Notes: generated from the letters alone by a model not told the origin. A stretch of 39,157 nt of DNA from Collinsella sp. (GCA_019414265.1 DXMJ01000007.1:1-39157); one strand, 5' to 3'. Shown: positions 16,343 to 24,491, numbered from the stretch's first letter. Made by a program: numbers and translations.

Positions 16343-16377
16343 ACCTGTCAAAAAGGGACTGGTTTGTTTTGGTAGGT
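16343..16377. repeat. intergenic repeat, copy A
   Basis: Arms ACCTGTCAAAA and TTTTGGTAGGT pair at 9 of 11 positions. The right part (16351-16377) shares a consensus of about 27 bp with both arms of the element at 17040-17102 on the other side of the next gene. Confidence 0.55.
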
Positions 16378-16453
16378 ATGGTCGTGCGGTTGGATCGGGT
16401 TTTAACGCAGCTCTAAAGAGTGCGAAACAGCTCGGAAAACCTCGCTTCGTAGC

Positions 16454-17029
16454 ATGAGCCTAACGATTGATACCGCCTATACGCACGGAAGGGTTGTGGA
16501 AAAGATGGTCAATTATGGGTTTGGTATGCCGACGCGCCTTGTTGCGGATGGAGACGTGGCTCGCTGGTGCGGACGATTGGTCGCTCACTACGGTGGCACC
16601 AAGGCGCTGGTTGTGCTGGGCGGTGACAAGCATACGCGCGATGAGCTTGTCTCGGCGGCACTTGGCTCGCTTGATCGAGCCCTACTCGAGCGTGTGCTTT
16701 TCCGCTGCGGCTCGTTTGAGGGCGACGGGGGAGACGAGCTGATCGACGAAGCCGTGGCCCTGGCGACCGACGAAGGCGTGGACTTTGTCCTGGCGATTGG
16801 CGATGCCGATACTGCTGGCTTTGCGCGCGAGCTCGCGCGTCGCATGGCGGCACTCGATGCCGGCGAAGACGGCTTTGTGCCTTATGGATGCATTGTCTCG
16901 GAGGGCAAGGTGCCTGCTGTCGTGGGCACCGGCGAGGTTCCCGTTTTTGCCATTATCGCGCCCGAACTGCTGGAGGGCATCGGGTCTCCTCTGCGTGAGT
17001 TACTCGGTAGCGTCTGCGCCGCGGCCTAA
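16454..17029 (+). CDS. half-length, degenerate iron-alcohol-dehydrogenase-like protein
   Basis: 191 residues. MVNYGFGMPTRLVADGDVARWCGRL, HYGGTKALVVLGGDKHTRDEL and ATDEGVDFVLAIGDADTAGFARELA follow the N-terminal dinucleotide domain of iron-containing (butanol-type) alcohol dehydrogenases. However, the GGGSxxD cofactor loop has become IGDADTAG. VVGTGEVPVFAI sits where TTAGTGSE would be, after which the protein ends. The whole C-terminal metal-binding half is missing, and nothing downstream continues it. It could be a pseudo-enzyme or the remnant of a deleted gene. No good ribosome site at ATG 16454; ATG 16505 is an alternative start. Confidence 0.6.
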   Translation: MSLTIDTAYTHGRVVEKMVNYGFGMPTRLVADGDVARWCGRLVAHYGGTKALVVLGGDKHTRDELVSAALGSLDRALLERVLFRCGSFEGDGGDELIDEAVALATDEGVDFVLAIGDADTAGFARELARRMAALDAGEDGFVPYGCIVSEGKVPAVVGTGEVPVFAIIAPELLEGIGSPLRELLGSVCAAA

Positions 17030-17039
17030 TATTTGCCAT

Positions 17040-17102
17040 AAAAGGACGGGTTATTTTTGGTTGGTAAAGCGTTTGACCTGCCAAAATAAGCCTGTCCCTT
17101 TT
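17040..17102. repeat. intergenic inverted repeat, copies B and C
   Basis: The left arm 17040-17068 and the right arm 17072-17102 (reverse) share the consensus AAAAGGGACnGGyTTrTTTT and continue GGnnGGT. They form a hairpin of about 29 bp with a very short loop, and each arm resembles copy A at 16351-16377. It may also terminate the upstream gene. Confidence 0.6.
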
Positions 17103-17227
17103 GATCGGTTGCCGTTTGGGGGCCGATTGGCAACGCTCGCTGATTGTAGTCTTGACCTGCGCTAGAATAGTGGCATCTGAATGTCCGGGCGCATGGAGGC
17201 GTGCGCCCGTATGCTGAGGAGGACTCT

Positions 17228-18922
17228 ATGGCAACTGTTGCCGCACCTATCGATGCTACGTCGACTGCCGCTTGGAAGGCACTCGAGACTCATCAGGAGA
17301 AGCTCGAGGCCGAGGGTATCGACCTCAAGGCCTGGTTCGCTGCCGATGCCGAGCGCGTGAACAAGCTGAGCTTTGACGCCGGTGACCTGCACTTCGATCT
17401 GTCGAAGAACCTGGTGACCGATGAGACCGTCAAGCTGCTGTGCGATCTTGCTCGTGAGGTGAAGCTCGAGGAGCGCCGCGACGCCATGTTCTCCGGCGAG
17501 CACATTAACACCACCGAGGACCGCGCCGTCCTGCACACCGCGCTTCGCCGCCCCGCAACCGAGAGGGGCCAGCTCATCGTCGACGGCCAGGATGTCGTCG
17601 CCGACGTGCACGAGGTCCTCGACCGCATGTATGCCTTCGCCGAGCGCGTGCGCTCCGGTGAGTGGAAGGGTGTTACCGGCAAGAAGATCGAGCACCTGGT
17701 GTCCATCGGCATCGGCGGCTCCGATCTGGGCCCGGTCATGGCTTACGAGGCTCTGCGTCCCTATGCCGACGCCGGTATCGACTGCCGCTATATCTCCAAC
17801 ATCGACCCCAACGACCAGGCCGAGAAGCTTAAGGGCCTGGATCCCGAGACCACGCTCGTGATCATCGTCTCCAAGACCTTCACCACGCTCGAGACCCTCA
17901 CCAACGCCCGCGAGGTCAAGACCTGGATGCTCGAGCAACTCAAGGCCCAGGGCGCCATCGACGGATCCGATGAGCAGAACGCCGAGGCCGTGGCAAAGCA
18001 CTTCGTCGCCGTTTCCACCGCACTCGAGAAGGTTGAGGCCTTCGGTATCGACCCCGCCAACGCCTTCGGCTTCTGGAACTGGGTCGGCGGCCGCTACTCC
18101 GTCGATTCCGCCGTGGGCCTGTCGCTGATCGTCGTGCTCGGTCCCGAGCGCTTCCAGCAGTTCCTCGAGGGCTTCCACGCTATCGACGAGTACTTCTGCA
18201 ACACCCCGCTCGAGAACAACGCCGTCGCGCTGATGGGTCTGCTCAACGTCTGGTACGTCAACTTCTTCGGTTCCAAGAGCCACGCCGTGCTGCCGTACTG
18301 CCAGTACCTGCATCGTTTCCCGGCCTACCTGCAGCAGCTCACCATGGAGTCCAACGGCAAGCATGTCCGCTGGGACGGCAGCGCCGTGACCTCCGACACC
18401 GGTGAGATCTTCTGGGGCGAGCCCGGCACCAACGGCCAGCATGCCTTCTACCAGCTGCTGCACCAGGGCACCGTGGTGGTTCCGGCCGATTTCATCGCCT
18501 TCGCCAATACCGCCAACCCCGCAACCGACAGCGGTCAGGATGTCCACGAGCTGTTCCTGGGCAACTTCCTGGCCCAGACCAAGGCGCTCGCCTTTGGTAA
18601 GACGGCCGACGAGGTTCGTGCCGAGGGCACGCCCGAGCAGATCGTCCCGGCCCGCTGCTTTGAGGGCAACCGTCCGACGACCTCGATTTTCGGCGACACG
18701 CTGACCCCGTTCGCACTCGGCGAGCTCATCGCCCTGTACGAGCACATCACGTTTGTCGAGGGCACGGTCTGGGGCATCGACTCCTACGACCAGTGGGGCG
18801 TCGAGCTGGGCAAGCAGCTTGCCAAGCAGATCACCCCAGCCTTCCACGACGACGCCGCCAAGGCCGAGCAGGACGCTTCGACTCAGGCGCTTATCGAGTT
18901 CTACCGCGCGCATCGCAAGTAG
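17228..18922 (+). CDS. pgi: glucose-6-phosphate isomerase
   Basis: 564 residues from ATG 17228, preceded by GAGGAGG. It interconverts glucose-6-phosphate and fructose-6-phosphate in the cytoplasm. HLVSIGIGGSDLGPVMAYEAL and SKTFTTLET bind the phosphate; MESNGKHV, GTNGQHAFYQLLHQG and the C-terminal QLAKQITP region supply catalytic residues. This is the long PGI form. The last ten codons (IEFYRAHRK-stop) are the left copy of a 31-bp direct repeat whose right copy lies 3.5 kb downstream. The 3' end may therefore have been supplied by an integrated element; the protein is unaffected. Confidence 0.98.
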   Translation: MATVAAPIDATSTAAWKALETHQEKLEAEGIDLKAWFAADAERVNKLSFDAGDLHFDLSKNLVTDETVKLLCDLAREVKLEERRDAMFSGEHINTTEDRAVLHTALRRPATERGQLIVDGQDVVADVHEVLDRMYAFAERVRSGEWKGVTGKKIEHLVSIGIGGSDLGPVMAYEALRPYADAGIDCRYISNIDPNDQAEKLKGLDPETTLVIIVSKTFTTLETLTNAREVKTWMLEQLKAQGAIDGSDEQNAEAVAKHFVAVSTALEKVEAFGIDPANAFGFWNWVGGRYSVDSAVGLSLIVVLGPERFQQFLEGFHAIDEYFCNTPLENNAVALMGLLNVWYVNFFGSKSHAVLPYCQYLHRFPAYLQQLTMESNGKHVRWDGSAVTSDTGEIFWGEPGTNGQHAFYQLLHQGTVVVPADFIAFANTANPATDSGQDVHELFLGNFLAQTKALAFGKTADEVRAEGTPEQIVPARCFEGNRPTTSIFGDTLTPFALGELIALYEHITFVEGTVWGIDSYDQWGVELGKQLAKQITPAFHDDAAKAEQDASTQALIEFYRAHRK

Positions 18923-18923
18923 T
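18893..18923. repeat. putative attL: direct repeat within the pgi 3' end
   Basis: 31 bp matching 22397-22427 at 29 positions; the first 17 bp are identical. The two differences are synonymous third-position changes in the Ala and His codons. Confidence 0.7.
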
Positions 18924-18954
18924 CGCTGCTGTTAACGCATCGCTCCTTATAGTC

Positions 18955-18988
18955 AGGGGCCCGTATCCTATCGGATGCGGGCCCCTTT
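18955..18988 (+). terminator. pgi terminator
   Basis: AGGGGCCCGTATCC, a TATC loop, and GGATGCGGGCCCCTTT. A sister version occurs at 22455-22491. Confidence 0.85.
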
Positions 18989-19063
18989 GCTTTGCCGTGG
19001 TCCCGGGGTGCACGGCCTTTGTGGAACATCGCCGGGGCGCCGCGCGCTGCGAGAACCCTGCGC

Positions 19064-20368
19064 CTAGATCTCGGCCTCCGCATGGCCTCGCTGCGCCTCG
19101 GGCAGCTCCCCGTAGAGCGGATGGTCTTCAAGCCTAAAGCGCTCGACCTGTTCGGGAGTGCGACCGCGTACAAAGAGCCACGAGCGATCAATCGGCGTCG
19201 CCATGAGCGTGCTGGGCAGCGCGTCGGCGCGGTCGGAAAACACCCGGGCACTCTCGGGATCCTGGAACGCCAGCACCAGATGCGTGTCGCAGTTGCCCAT
19301 GATGGAGCGTGCGCGTGCTTCGCCATAGAGCGCATCGAGCTGGTTGGTCGACTGCAGCAGCAGCGTTGCCCAGATGTTGCAGCTTCGGATAATCGAGAGT
19401 ACGTTGTCGATCTGGGGGATCTGCAGATTTGCGAAGTCATCGAGCATAAAGCGCACGGGCACGGGCAGGCTGCCGTCGGGCTGTCTATCGGCCTCACGAA
19501 TGAGGCCCATAAACGCCTGTGAAATAAAGAGGCCGGTCAGCGGATCGAGATTGCGGTCAATATCGCTCACGGTTACAAACAGGGCGCAGGGGGTGTGTCC
19601 CATGGAAGCGAAGTCCACCTGATGGCACTCACGATAGAGCTGTGCCGCACCGTCGAATCCCAGACACATGACCTTTTCGGCAAGGATGCCGACGATGCTC
19701 GCGTGCATGCGCTCGGCATTTTGCGTAATGGCGTAGCGCCGCCATAGCGAGAGGGCATAGCTTTGGGGGTCGGTCGTGATCAGGTCGTCAAACAATCGAC
19801 CCGTGGCACCGTCTTGCAGGTGCTCGATCAGCTTGATGACCGAGCTGATCGTCTGCTCGTCGGCGGGTAGCTGTTCGGTGACGTAGGCGATAAGACACGA
19901 CAGCAGGTTTGCCGCCGCATGATCCCAAAAAGGCTGGTTGTTGTCCTCGATGGGGCAGATGGCCTTTGCCACCGGGAGGATGTCCTGCTGGTTGGGCCTG
20001 CCGTCCGCCTTGCGGCGAATGTGCCTTAGGGGGTTGTAGCCGCAGCGCTCGATGCCGGGCGCAAGGGCCGGGACGGTGTTGAGGTCGGCGAAGTTGAGAC
20101 ATTGCACGCGGTAACCGTGGGCTGCCAGCACGGGTCCCACTTCGCGACAGAGCGTGCCTTTGGTGTCGAGCACGATGTAGCTTGCGTTCATTTGCAGCAG
20201 GTTGGGCTTGAGGACGTTTCGGGTCTTGCCGGCTCCCGAGGGGCCGATCACAAGTGCGTTGTTGTTGAGTCCCGTTTGGCGGGTGTCGCAGGAAAGCGTT
20301 CGATCCTTGGCGAGGATGGTGGACGATGCGGACTCAGATGCGGCGAGGCGGCTGGTGAGGTTAGACAT
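19064..20368 (-). CDS. VirD4/TraG-like conjugative coupling ATPase without membrane anchor
   Basis: 434 residues from ATG 20368, overlapping the ClpP-like stop by 8 bp. Walker A GPSGAGKT is at 42-49, followed by the family's YIVLDTKGTL. A helical insert domain is in the middle, then Walker B FMLDDFANL at about 307-315, and LLLQSTNQLDALYG, typical of VirD4/TraG proteins that feed DNA or protein to type IV secretion channels. The usual N-terminal membrane helices and linker (100-200 residues) are absent; the protein starts almost at the P-loop. It may be anchored by a partner or act as a soluble motor. No other secretion gene is in the window. Confidence 0.88.
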   Translation of the reverse strand: MSNLTSRLAASESASSTILAKDRTLSCDTRQTGLNNNALVIGPSGAGKTRNVLKPNLLQMNASYIVLDTKGTLCREVGPVLAAHGYRVQCLNFADLNTVPALAPGIERCGYNPLRHIRRKADGRPNQQDILPVAKAICPIEDNNQPFWDHAAANLLSCLIAYVTEQLPADEQTISSVIKLIEHLQDGATGRLFDDLITTDPQSYALSLWRRYAITQNAERMHASIVGILAEKVMCLGFDGAAQLYRECHQVDFASMGHTPCALFVTVSDIDRNLDPLTGLFISQAFMGLIREADRQPDGSLPVPVRFMLDDFANLQIPQIDNVLSIIRSCNIWATLLLQSTNQLDALYGEARARSIMGNCDTHLVLAFQDPESARVFSDRADALPSTLMATPIDRSWLFVRGRTPEQVERFRLEDHPLYGELPEAQRGHAEAEI

Positions 20369-20978
20369 GGGCGACCTCCTTGGTGGTCGAGAGGATTTCG
20401 TGGGCAAAGCCGAGCTCGACGGCGCGCTCGGCCGAAAGGTAGGTGTCTTTTGCAGTGAGGGACTGGATGCGCTTGGGCGTGAGGCCGCTGCGGTCCGAGA
20501 GGATTTTCGTGAGGGTCTTGCGGGTCTGCATGAGACGCCGGCTGGTTTCCTGCAGCGCAAGTGCCGAGCCGCCTGCCCCCTGGGGGATCAGCGGGTCGTG
20601 AATCATGAGCTCTGCATGGGGCGCCATACGGCGATCGTCGCCGCCCATAAAGATCACGGCGCCCATGGACGCGGCGAATTCCAGGCAGACGGTGCGGATG
20701 GGGCACGATGCGAGGCGCATGGCGTCATAGATCGCAAGACCCGATCGCATGCTTCCGCCGGCGCTGGCGACAAATATGGTGATGGGGCGGCCGGGGTCGG
20801 TGGCATCGAGCAGGCGGATCTGCTGGCATAGGTCGTGGGCCATCGGGGTTTCGATGTTTCCCATGACGGAGAGCTCGCGACGGGCGAGCATCTCATCGTA
20901 AATGCTGGTAAGCGTGATACCTCGGGCGGATTCACGCATGGTGAGGGGGCTGATGATGGGGGAATGATTGGTGTCCAT
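20361..20978 (-). CDS. ClpP-like serine protease
   Basis: 205 residues from ATG 20978, with AAAGGAG 5 bases upstream. The catalytic triad is intact: Ser104 in FAASMGA, His127 in MIHDP, Asp178 in KDTYLSAERA. The oxyanion region GGSMRSGLAIYDAM is also conserved. The N-terminal axial-loop region differs from housekeeping ClpP, and the protein lies in the putative element, coupled to the VirD4-like gene. Such accessory ClpP homologues occur in mobile elements; the substrate and any unfoldase partner are unknown. It could pair with a host ClpX/ClpC or with the VirD4-like ATPase. Confidence 0.88.
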   Translation of the reverse strand: MDTNHSPIISPLTMRESARGITLTSIYDEMLARRELSVMGNIETPMAHDLCQQIRLLDATDPGRPITIFVASAGGSMRSGLAIYDAMRLASCPIRTVCLEFAASMGAVIFMGGDDRRMAPHAELMIHDPLIPQGAGGSALALQETSRRLMQTRKTLTKILSDRSGLTPKRIQSLTAKDTYLSAERAVELGFAHEILSTTKEVAHV

Positions 20979-21041
20979 GAGGACTCCTTTCTGTTGGTTG
21001 TGTTGTGGAATAGGATTGTTGCCCGCGGAGGGGCTGGCGGG

Positions 21042-21932
21042 CTACAGGGTTCGTCCGAGCCTGAGATCGAGCTCGGTTGTGGGGCAGGCTGCCTGTTCGT
21101 GCGGCTCGCAAGCGCCAAGGGCTCCAAAGCGATGGAGCGTTGCGACGGGCGTGGTGTAGGCGAGCCGCAGCTGATGCTCGACAGGGGCACATCCGTCATT
21201 TTTGTAATGAGCCGCGTAGTACTGCGCGATGCTGGCGTTCATCTCGCTGCCATTGCGATGGCGCTCAAACTGGCGTCTGCAGGTCTCGATGATCTTTGCT
21301 ACCGACTTGGGTGCCGTCGCGGGAACAAGGGCGAGATAGCCCTCAAATAGCTCGTTGATGCTCAGGAGGCACAGCAGGTCGATCAGCGTCCTTATGGCTG
21401 CTCCCTCGGCGGAAAAGTGCGCGGTCATGCGGTTATATCGGTTGCGGTCGACGATGGCCGCATGGGGTCTTGGAGTTTTCTGCCCCGTGGTCCCAGGCTT
21501 TTGCCGCGCCTGTGTATTGAGCTCGACGTTGCAGCGCTTGAGGCCGTCCAACGGAAGGAACAGTGCGGTGCGCAGGGTGTTCCGCTTGCTTTCGAGTTCA
21601 TGACGCTCGTCGGGTTCCCATTCGAGCTTGAGTTTCGTGTCGAGCGCCGTAAGCATATGGGCTAGGCAGCCTACGGTAAGAACGCACGAATCGTTGTCGC
21701 GTTTTGGGGCATAGGGGTCTGTCAGCTTGCGAATGTCGGGGTCGCCCATGATCTTTGTGCAGTGCTTCAGCAGTTGAGGGTGGTCGGCCAAGATCGTCGC
21801 GAGCGGTAGCGACGCGTAGTTCTTGATGGTCGCGGCGGCAAAGGCGGCGTCATATTCGTTTGCATATGCTCGCTCAATGCGGGCATCCAGAATGCTTTTC
21901 TTATCGCCGTCTTCAGCGTGGTGGTTTGTCAT
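21042..21932 (-). CDS. hypothetical protein of the pgi-associated element
   Basis: 296 residues from ATG 21932 (GGAG 5 bases upstream), 63 nt ahead of the ClpP-like gene and probably the first gene of the operon. It is mostly charged and apparently helical, with no signal peptide or membrane segment. A Leu-rich central stretch (IRTLIDLLCLLSINELFEGYLAL) and scattered Cys/His do not form a recognisable motif. Frames extend upstream to 22088, but the added His/Gln-rich residues come from a low-complexity GTGATGTG-type repeat and look non-coding. Function not recognised. Confidence 0.7.
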   Translation of the reverse strand: MTNHHAEDGDKKSILDARIERAYANEYDAAFAAATIKNYASLPLATILADHPQLLKHCTKIMGDPDIRKLTDPYAPKRDNDSCVLTVGCLAHMLTALDTKLKLEWEPDERHELESKRNTLRTALFLPLDGLKRCNVELNTQARQKPGTTGQKTPRPHAAIVDRNRYNRMTAHFSAEGAAIRTLIDLLCLLSINELFEGYLALVPATAPKSVAKIIETCRRQFERHRNGSEMNASIAQYYAAHYKNDGCAPVEHQLRLAYTTPVATLHRFGALGACEPHEQAACPTTELDLRLGRTL

Positions 21933-22396
21933 AGCTTCTCCAATCGGTTGATGTTCGTGCTGTTTGTTGATGTGTTGGTTGTCGTGAGTGATGTGCTTGC
22001 CGTGGGTGATGTGCTGACGTTGGGGTGCTATGCGGTTTTCAATGAGCCCGTGAGGCGGTTGCTGCAGGGGCGGGATGGAACGGCCCATGCAAGGCGGAAG
22101 GCATCGTGCTCAAAATCGAGACAGCAATGCCCTGGGTGCCTTACATGTGGCAGTTACCTCATTAAGTTGTCATTGCGTTTGGGGCTGTACTTTGCCGATC
22201 TTCTTTCTCTTACACGCTAAAAACTGAAACTTCATATGCTCGATCTACTTAAAACCGCAACGGCGGTCTTTTATCAACTTATATGTCGGAACGTGTCTTT
22301 GCAAGTACTTTTTTGCGTTTGTTTCAAATGGGGTGGTTTTGCAACCGTCACGCGCCACGCTATGCGAACGTGCCCCGGCTCGGATAAGATGGTGCG
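21933..22396. other. non-coding right end of the putative element
   Basis: No convincing gene. 21950-22020 holds GTGATGTGCT-type short repeats. 22140-22340 is A+T-richer and may contain the promoter of the leftward operon, though no clear hexamer pair was found. A small hairpin ACCGC-AACG-GCGGT with flanking A and T runs (22250-22273) could be a bidirectional terminator. Confidence 0.4.
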
Positions 22397-22427
22397 ATCG
22401 AGTTCTACCGCGCTCACCGCAAGTAGT
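22397..22427 (+). pseudogene. putative attR: displaced 3' end of pgi
   Basis: Encodes the same last ten pgi codons (IEFYRAHRK and stop) as 18893-18922 with two synonymous differences, but nothing upstream of it resembles pgi. It continues into a pgi-type terminator and then deoC, so it probably represents the original chromosomal 3' end. Confidence 0.65.
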
Positions 22428-22454
22428 CTTTGTTGCTGAGATAGGTCACGGCCG

Positions 22455-22491
22455 AAAGGGGCCCGTATCCGTTGGGATACGGGCCCCTTTT
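22455..22491 (+). terminator. second pgi-type terminator
   Basis: AAAGGGGCCCGTATCC, a GTTG loop, and GGATACGGGCCCCTTTT. It lies 29 nt after the displaced pgi stop, close to the spacing at the left copy. Confidence 0.85.
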
Positions 22492-22521
22492 CTGTTGTCG
22501 GCTAGATACGATGGGTCGCGT

Positions 22522-22559
22522 GACGTCGTCAGAGGTCGAATTCGACCGCTAACGACGTT
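22522..22559. repeat. 38-bp imperfect palindrome without loop
   Basis: The halves 22522-22540 and 22541-22559 match at 16 of 19 positions, with the perfect centre GGTCGAATTCGACC. Otherwise 22500-22800 holds no gene; this could be an operator upstream of deoC. Confidence 0.5.
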
Positions 22560-22801
22560 GTGCAGCTCATCATTTCTGGTCGCAAACAGTAAAGGGGCAT
22601 GAGGGTGTATTGAGGAGGGGGATGTCTTGCTGTCGGCATCCGCGTGCGGTGCCATTCGCTGTCTGTAAATATACGTTTAAAGCTAATTTCATACCACTTG
22701 TCGGAATGCGGACGCTGTCCTTGCATGCCGGGCGTACATTGAACGTGGCTTTTCGCGTGAAACCACGAATCGGTTGTCAGTCCTGAACAAGGAGGCCCAG
22801 C

Positions 22802-23476
22802 ATGACGCTTGCCAAACCCATCAACAAATACATCGACTATATCGATGCCCCCGAGGACACGTTTGAGCAATATGTCGAGAAGGCGTTAAAGTACAACTTT
22901 CGCTGCGTATTTGCGAACCTGCAGGAGTACGAGACGGGCCGCGCCATGCTCGAGGACTCTGACATCATCCTTGCCGGCGCTATCGACTTTCCCCAGGGCA
23001 CTATGGCGCTCGAGGAGAAGCTTGCGAGGTTTGAGGAATACGCTGCGTGTGGCTTTACCGAGATTGACTACGTTTTGAATCAGAGGTCGATCGAGAACCG
23101 CGATTTTGATGCCATCGAGCGCGAGATGACTACCATTGCTGATTTTTGTCGCGCGCATGGCATCACTGACAAGGTAATCGTCGAGATGTGCAAGCTGGAC
23201 GGCGACGACGCCGCCAAGCGCCGTGTATGCGAGATCGCGCTGGAGGCCAAGCCGGGATTCCTTAAGACATCGACCGGCAGAAGCTTTGGCGGTGCTAAGC
23301 TCGAGGACGTGCGGCTGATGCACGAGGTGCTCGGCGATGCCGTGGCAATCAAGGCGGCGGGCGGTATCCATAATTACGAAGAGGCCTGCGCATTCATCGA
23401 GGCCGGCGCCAGCGCGTTAGGTGCATCGGCGGGCATCACGATCGTCGAGGGCGCACCGACGGATGAGCGTCGCTAG
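22802..23476 (+). CDS. deoC: deoxyribose-phosphate aldolase
   Basis: 224-residue class I aldolase, which splits 2-deoxyribose-5-phosphate to acetaldehyde and glyceraldehyde-3-phosphate in nucleoside catabolism. The Schiff-base Lys155 is in GFLKTSTGRSFGG. Lys184 in AIKAAGGIHNYEEA and Asp89 in FTEIDYVLN complete the proton relay. AAGGAGG lies 7 bases before the ATG. No other deo genes are adjacent. Confidence 0.95.
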   Translation: MTLAKPINKYIDYIDAPEDTFEQYVEKALKYNFRCVFANLQEYETGRAMLEDSDIILAGAIDFPQGTMALEEKLARFEEYAACGFTEIDYVLNQRSIENRDFDAIEREMTTIADFCRAHGITDKVIVEMCKLDGDDAAKRRVCEIALEAKPGFLKTSTGRSFGGAKLEDVRLMHEVLGDAVAIKAAGGIHNYEEACAFIEAGASALGASAGITIVEGAPTDERR

Positions 23477-23625
23477 CAGACGTATTTGACCTGAGCGATA
23501 AAGCTTCACGACCACACGCTGTTCATGTTCGAGACAATATGACTTTTTGCCCGTTGTAAACGGAGTCGCGATGGGTGTTCTGTATGATGGCTCAGACAAG
23601 GTTGTTCAATGACAGGGAGGCATAT

Positions 23626-24468
23626 ATGGCAATCAAAGCCATCGCGATGGATATCGACGGTACGCTCACCAACGATCAGAAAGTGATTAGCCCGCGTACG
23701 CGCGAGAAGCTGCTCGCGGCGCAGGAGTCGGGCATTAAGCTCATTTTGGCTTCGGGCCGTCCCGCATGGGGGCTGCACGCCTTGGCGCAAGAGCTCGACC
23801 TTCAAAACCATGACGGTCTGCTGGTGGCCTTTAACGGCGCACACGTCGTCGATGCCCAGACCGACGAGGTGCTGTTCGATCAGGCTATGCCTGCCGACGA
23901 ATTGCATCGCCTGATTGATCACCTGCGTAATTTTGACGTGATCCCTATGATTTCGCTCGGTCGCGATTTGCACGTCGAGGACTCGTACCATTGCATGATC
24001 ACGCTGCCTGACGGCTCGCAGAAGAATATCGTCAAGTATGAGCGCGACGCGTGCGATCTTAAGATTCGCGAGGTGGAGAGCCTGCATGAGGTCGCTGATG
24101 CTTATCCCGTGGACAAGCTGCTGACGGCGGGCGATCCGGCCTACCTGCAGGCGCATTACGAGGAGATGTATGCACCCTTTAAGCAGACGCTTTCGGGCAT
24201 GTTTACGGCCGACTGGTACTTTGAGTACACGGCGCCCGGTATCGACAAGGCCCGCGCACTCGAGGGTGCCCTGCCCAAGCTCGGCATCGATGCCAGTGAG
24301 GTCGTATCGTTTGGCGACGGCCAGAACGACAAGTCCATGATTGAGTGGGCCGGCACCGGTGTTGCCATGGGTAACGCCGTCGAAGAGGTTAAGGCTGTAG
24401 CCCAGATGGTGACCGCCGATAACAACGAAGATGGCATTGCGGTGACGCTGGATAAGCTGCTGGGTTAG
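23626..24468 (+). CDS. Cof-type HAD-IIB phosphatase
   Basis: 280 residues from ATG 23626 (GGGAGG 6 bases upstream). HAD motif I MDIDGTL, motif II LASGR, motif III lysine in the GIDKARAL region, and motif IV FGDGQNDKSMIEWAG. The large C2 cap between motifs II and III identifies the Cof subfamily, which dephosphorylates sugar phosphates or flavin/pyridoxal-type phosphates. Substrate unknown. A hairpin with T-tail follows. Confidence 0.95.
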   Translation: MAIKAIAMDIDGTLTNDQKVISPRTREKLLAAQESGIKLILASGRPAWGLHALAQELDLQNHDGLLVAFNGAHVVDAQTDEVLFDQAMPADELHRLIDHLRNFDVIPMISLGRDLHVEDSYHCMITLPDGSQKNIVKYERDACDLKIREVESLHEVADAYPVDKLLTAGDPAYLQAHYEEMYAPFKQTLSGMFTADWYFEYTAPGIDKARALEGALPKLGIDASEVVSFGDGQNDKSMIEWAGTGVAMGNAVEEVKAVAQMVTADNNEDGIAVTLDKLLG

Positions 24469-24491
24469 AATCGCCGATTAATGCATGGCTC

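Larger units (their letters stand above)
18893..22427. mobile_element. putative 3.5-kb integrated element at the pgi 3' end
   Basis: The segment is bounded by 31-bp direct repeats of the end of pgi, each followed by a related but diverged terminator. Inside, on the minus strand, is one apparent operon: unknown protein, ClpP-like protease, VirD4-like ATPase. This matches an element that uses the 3' end of a protein gene as attB and restores it with its own copy. No integrase, relaxase or replication gene is visible, so it is either a remnant or depends on a recombinase elsewhere. Boundaries come from the repeats; mobility is inference. Confidence 0.6.

Noticed and set aside
17162..18913. 583-codon open frame on the minus strand opposite pgi
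   Set aside because: Antisense shadow of pgi with Val/Gly/Leu-rich repetitive translation and no ribosome site.
18366..18938. other open frames on both strands within pgi and nadE regions
   Set aside because: No ribosome sites or family motifs; explained by codon bias of the real genes.
21918..22439. plus-strand open frames at the right end of the pgi element
   Set aside because: Low-complexity translations without a ribosome site or integrase motifs (no R..HxxR..Y pattern).
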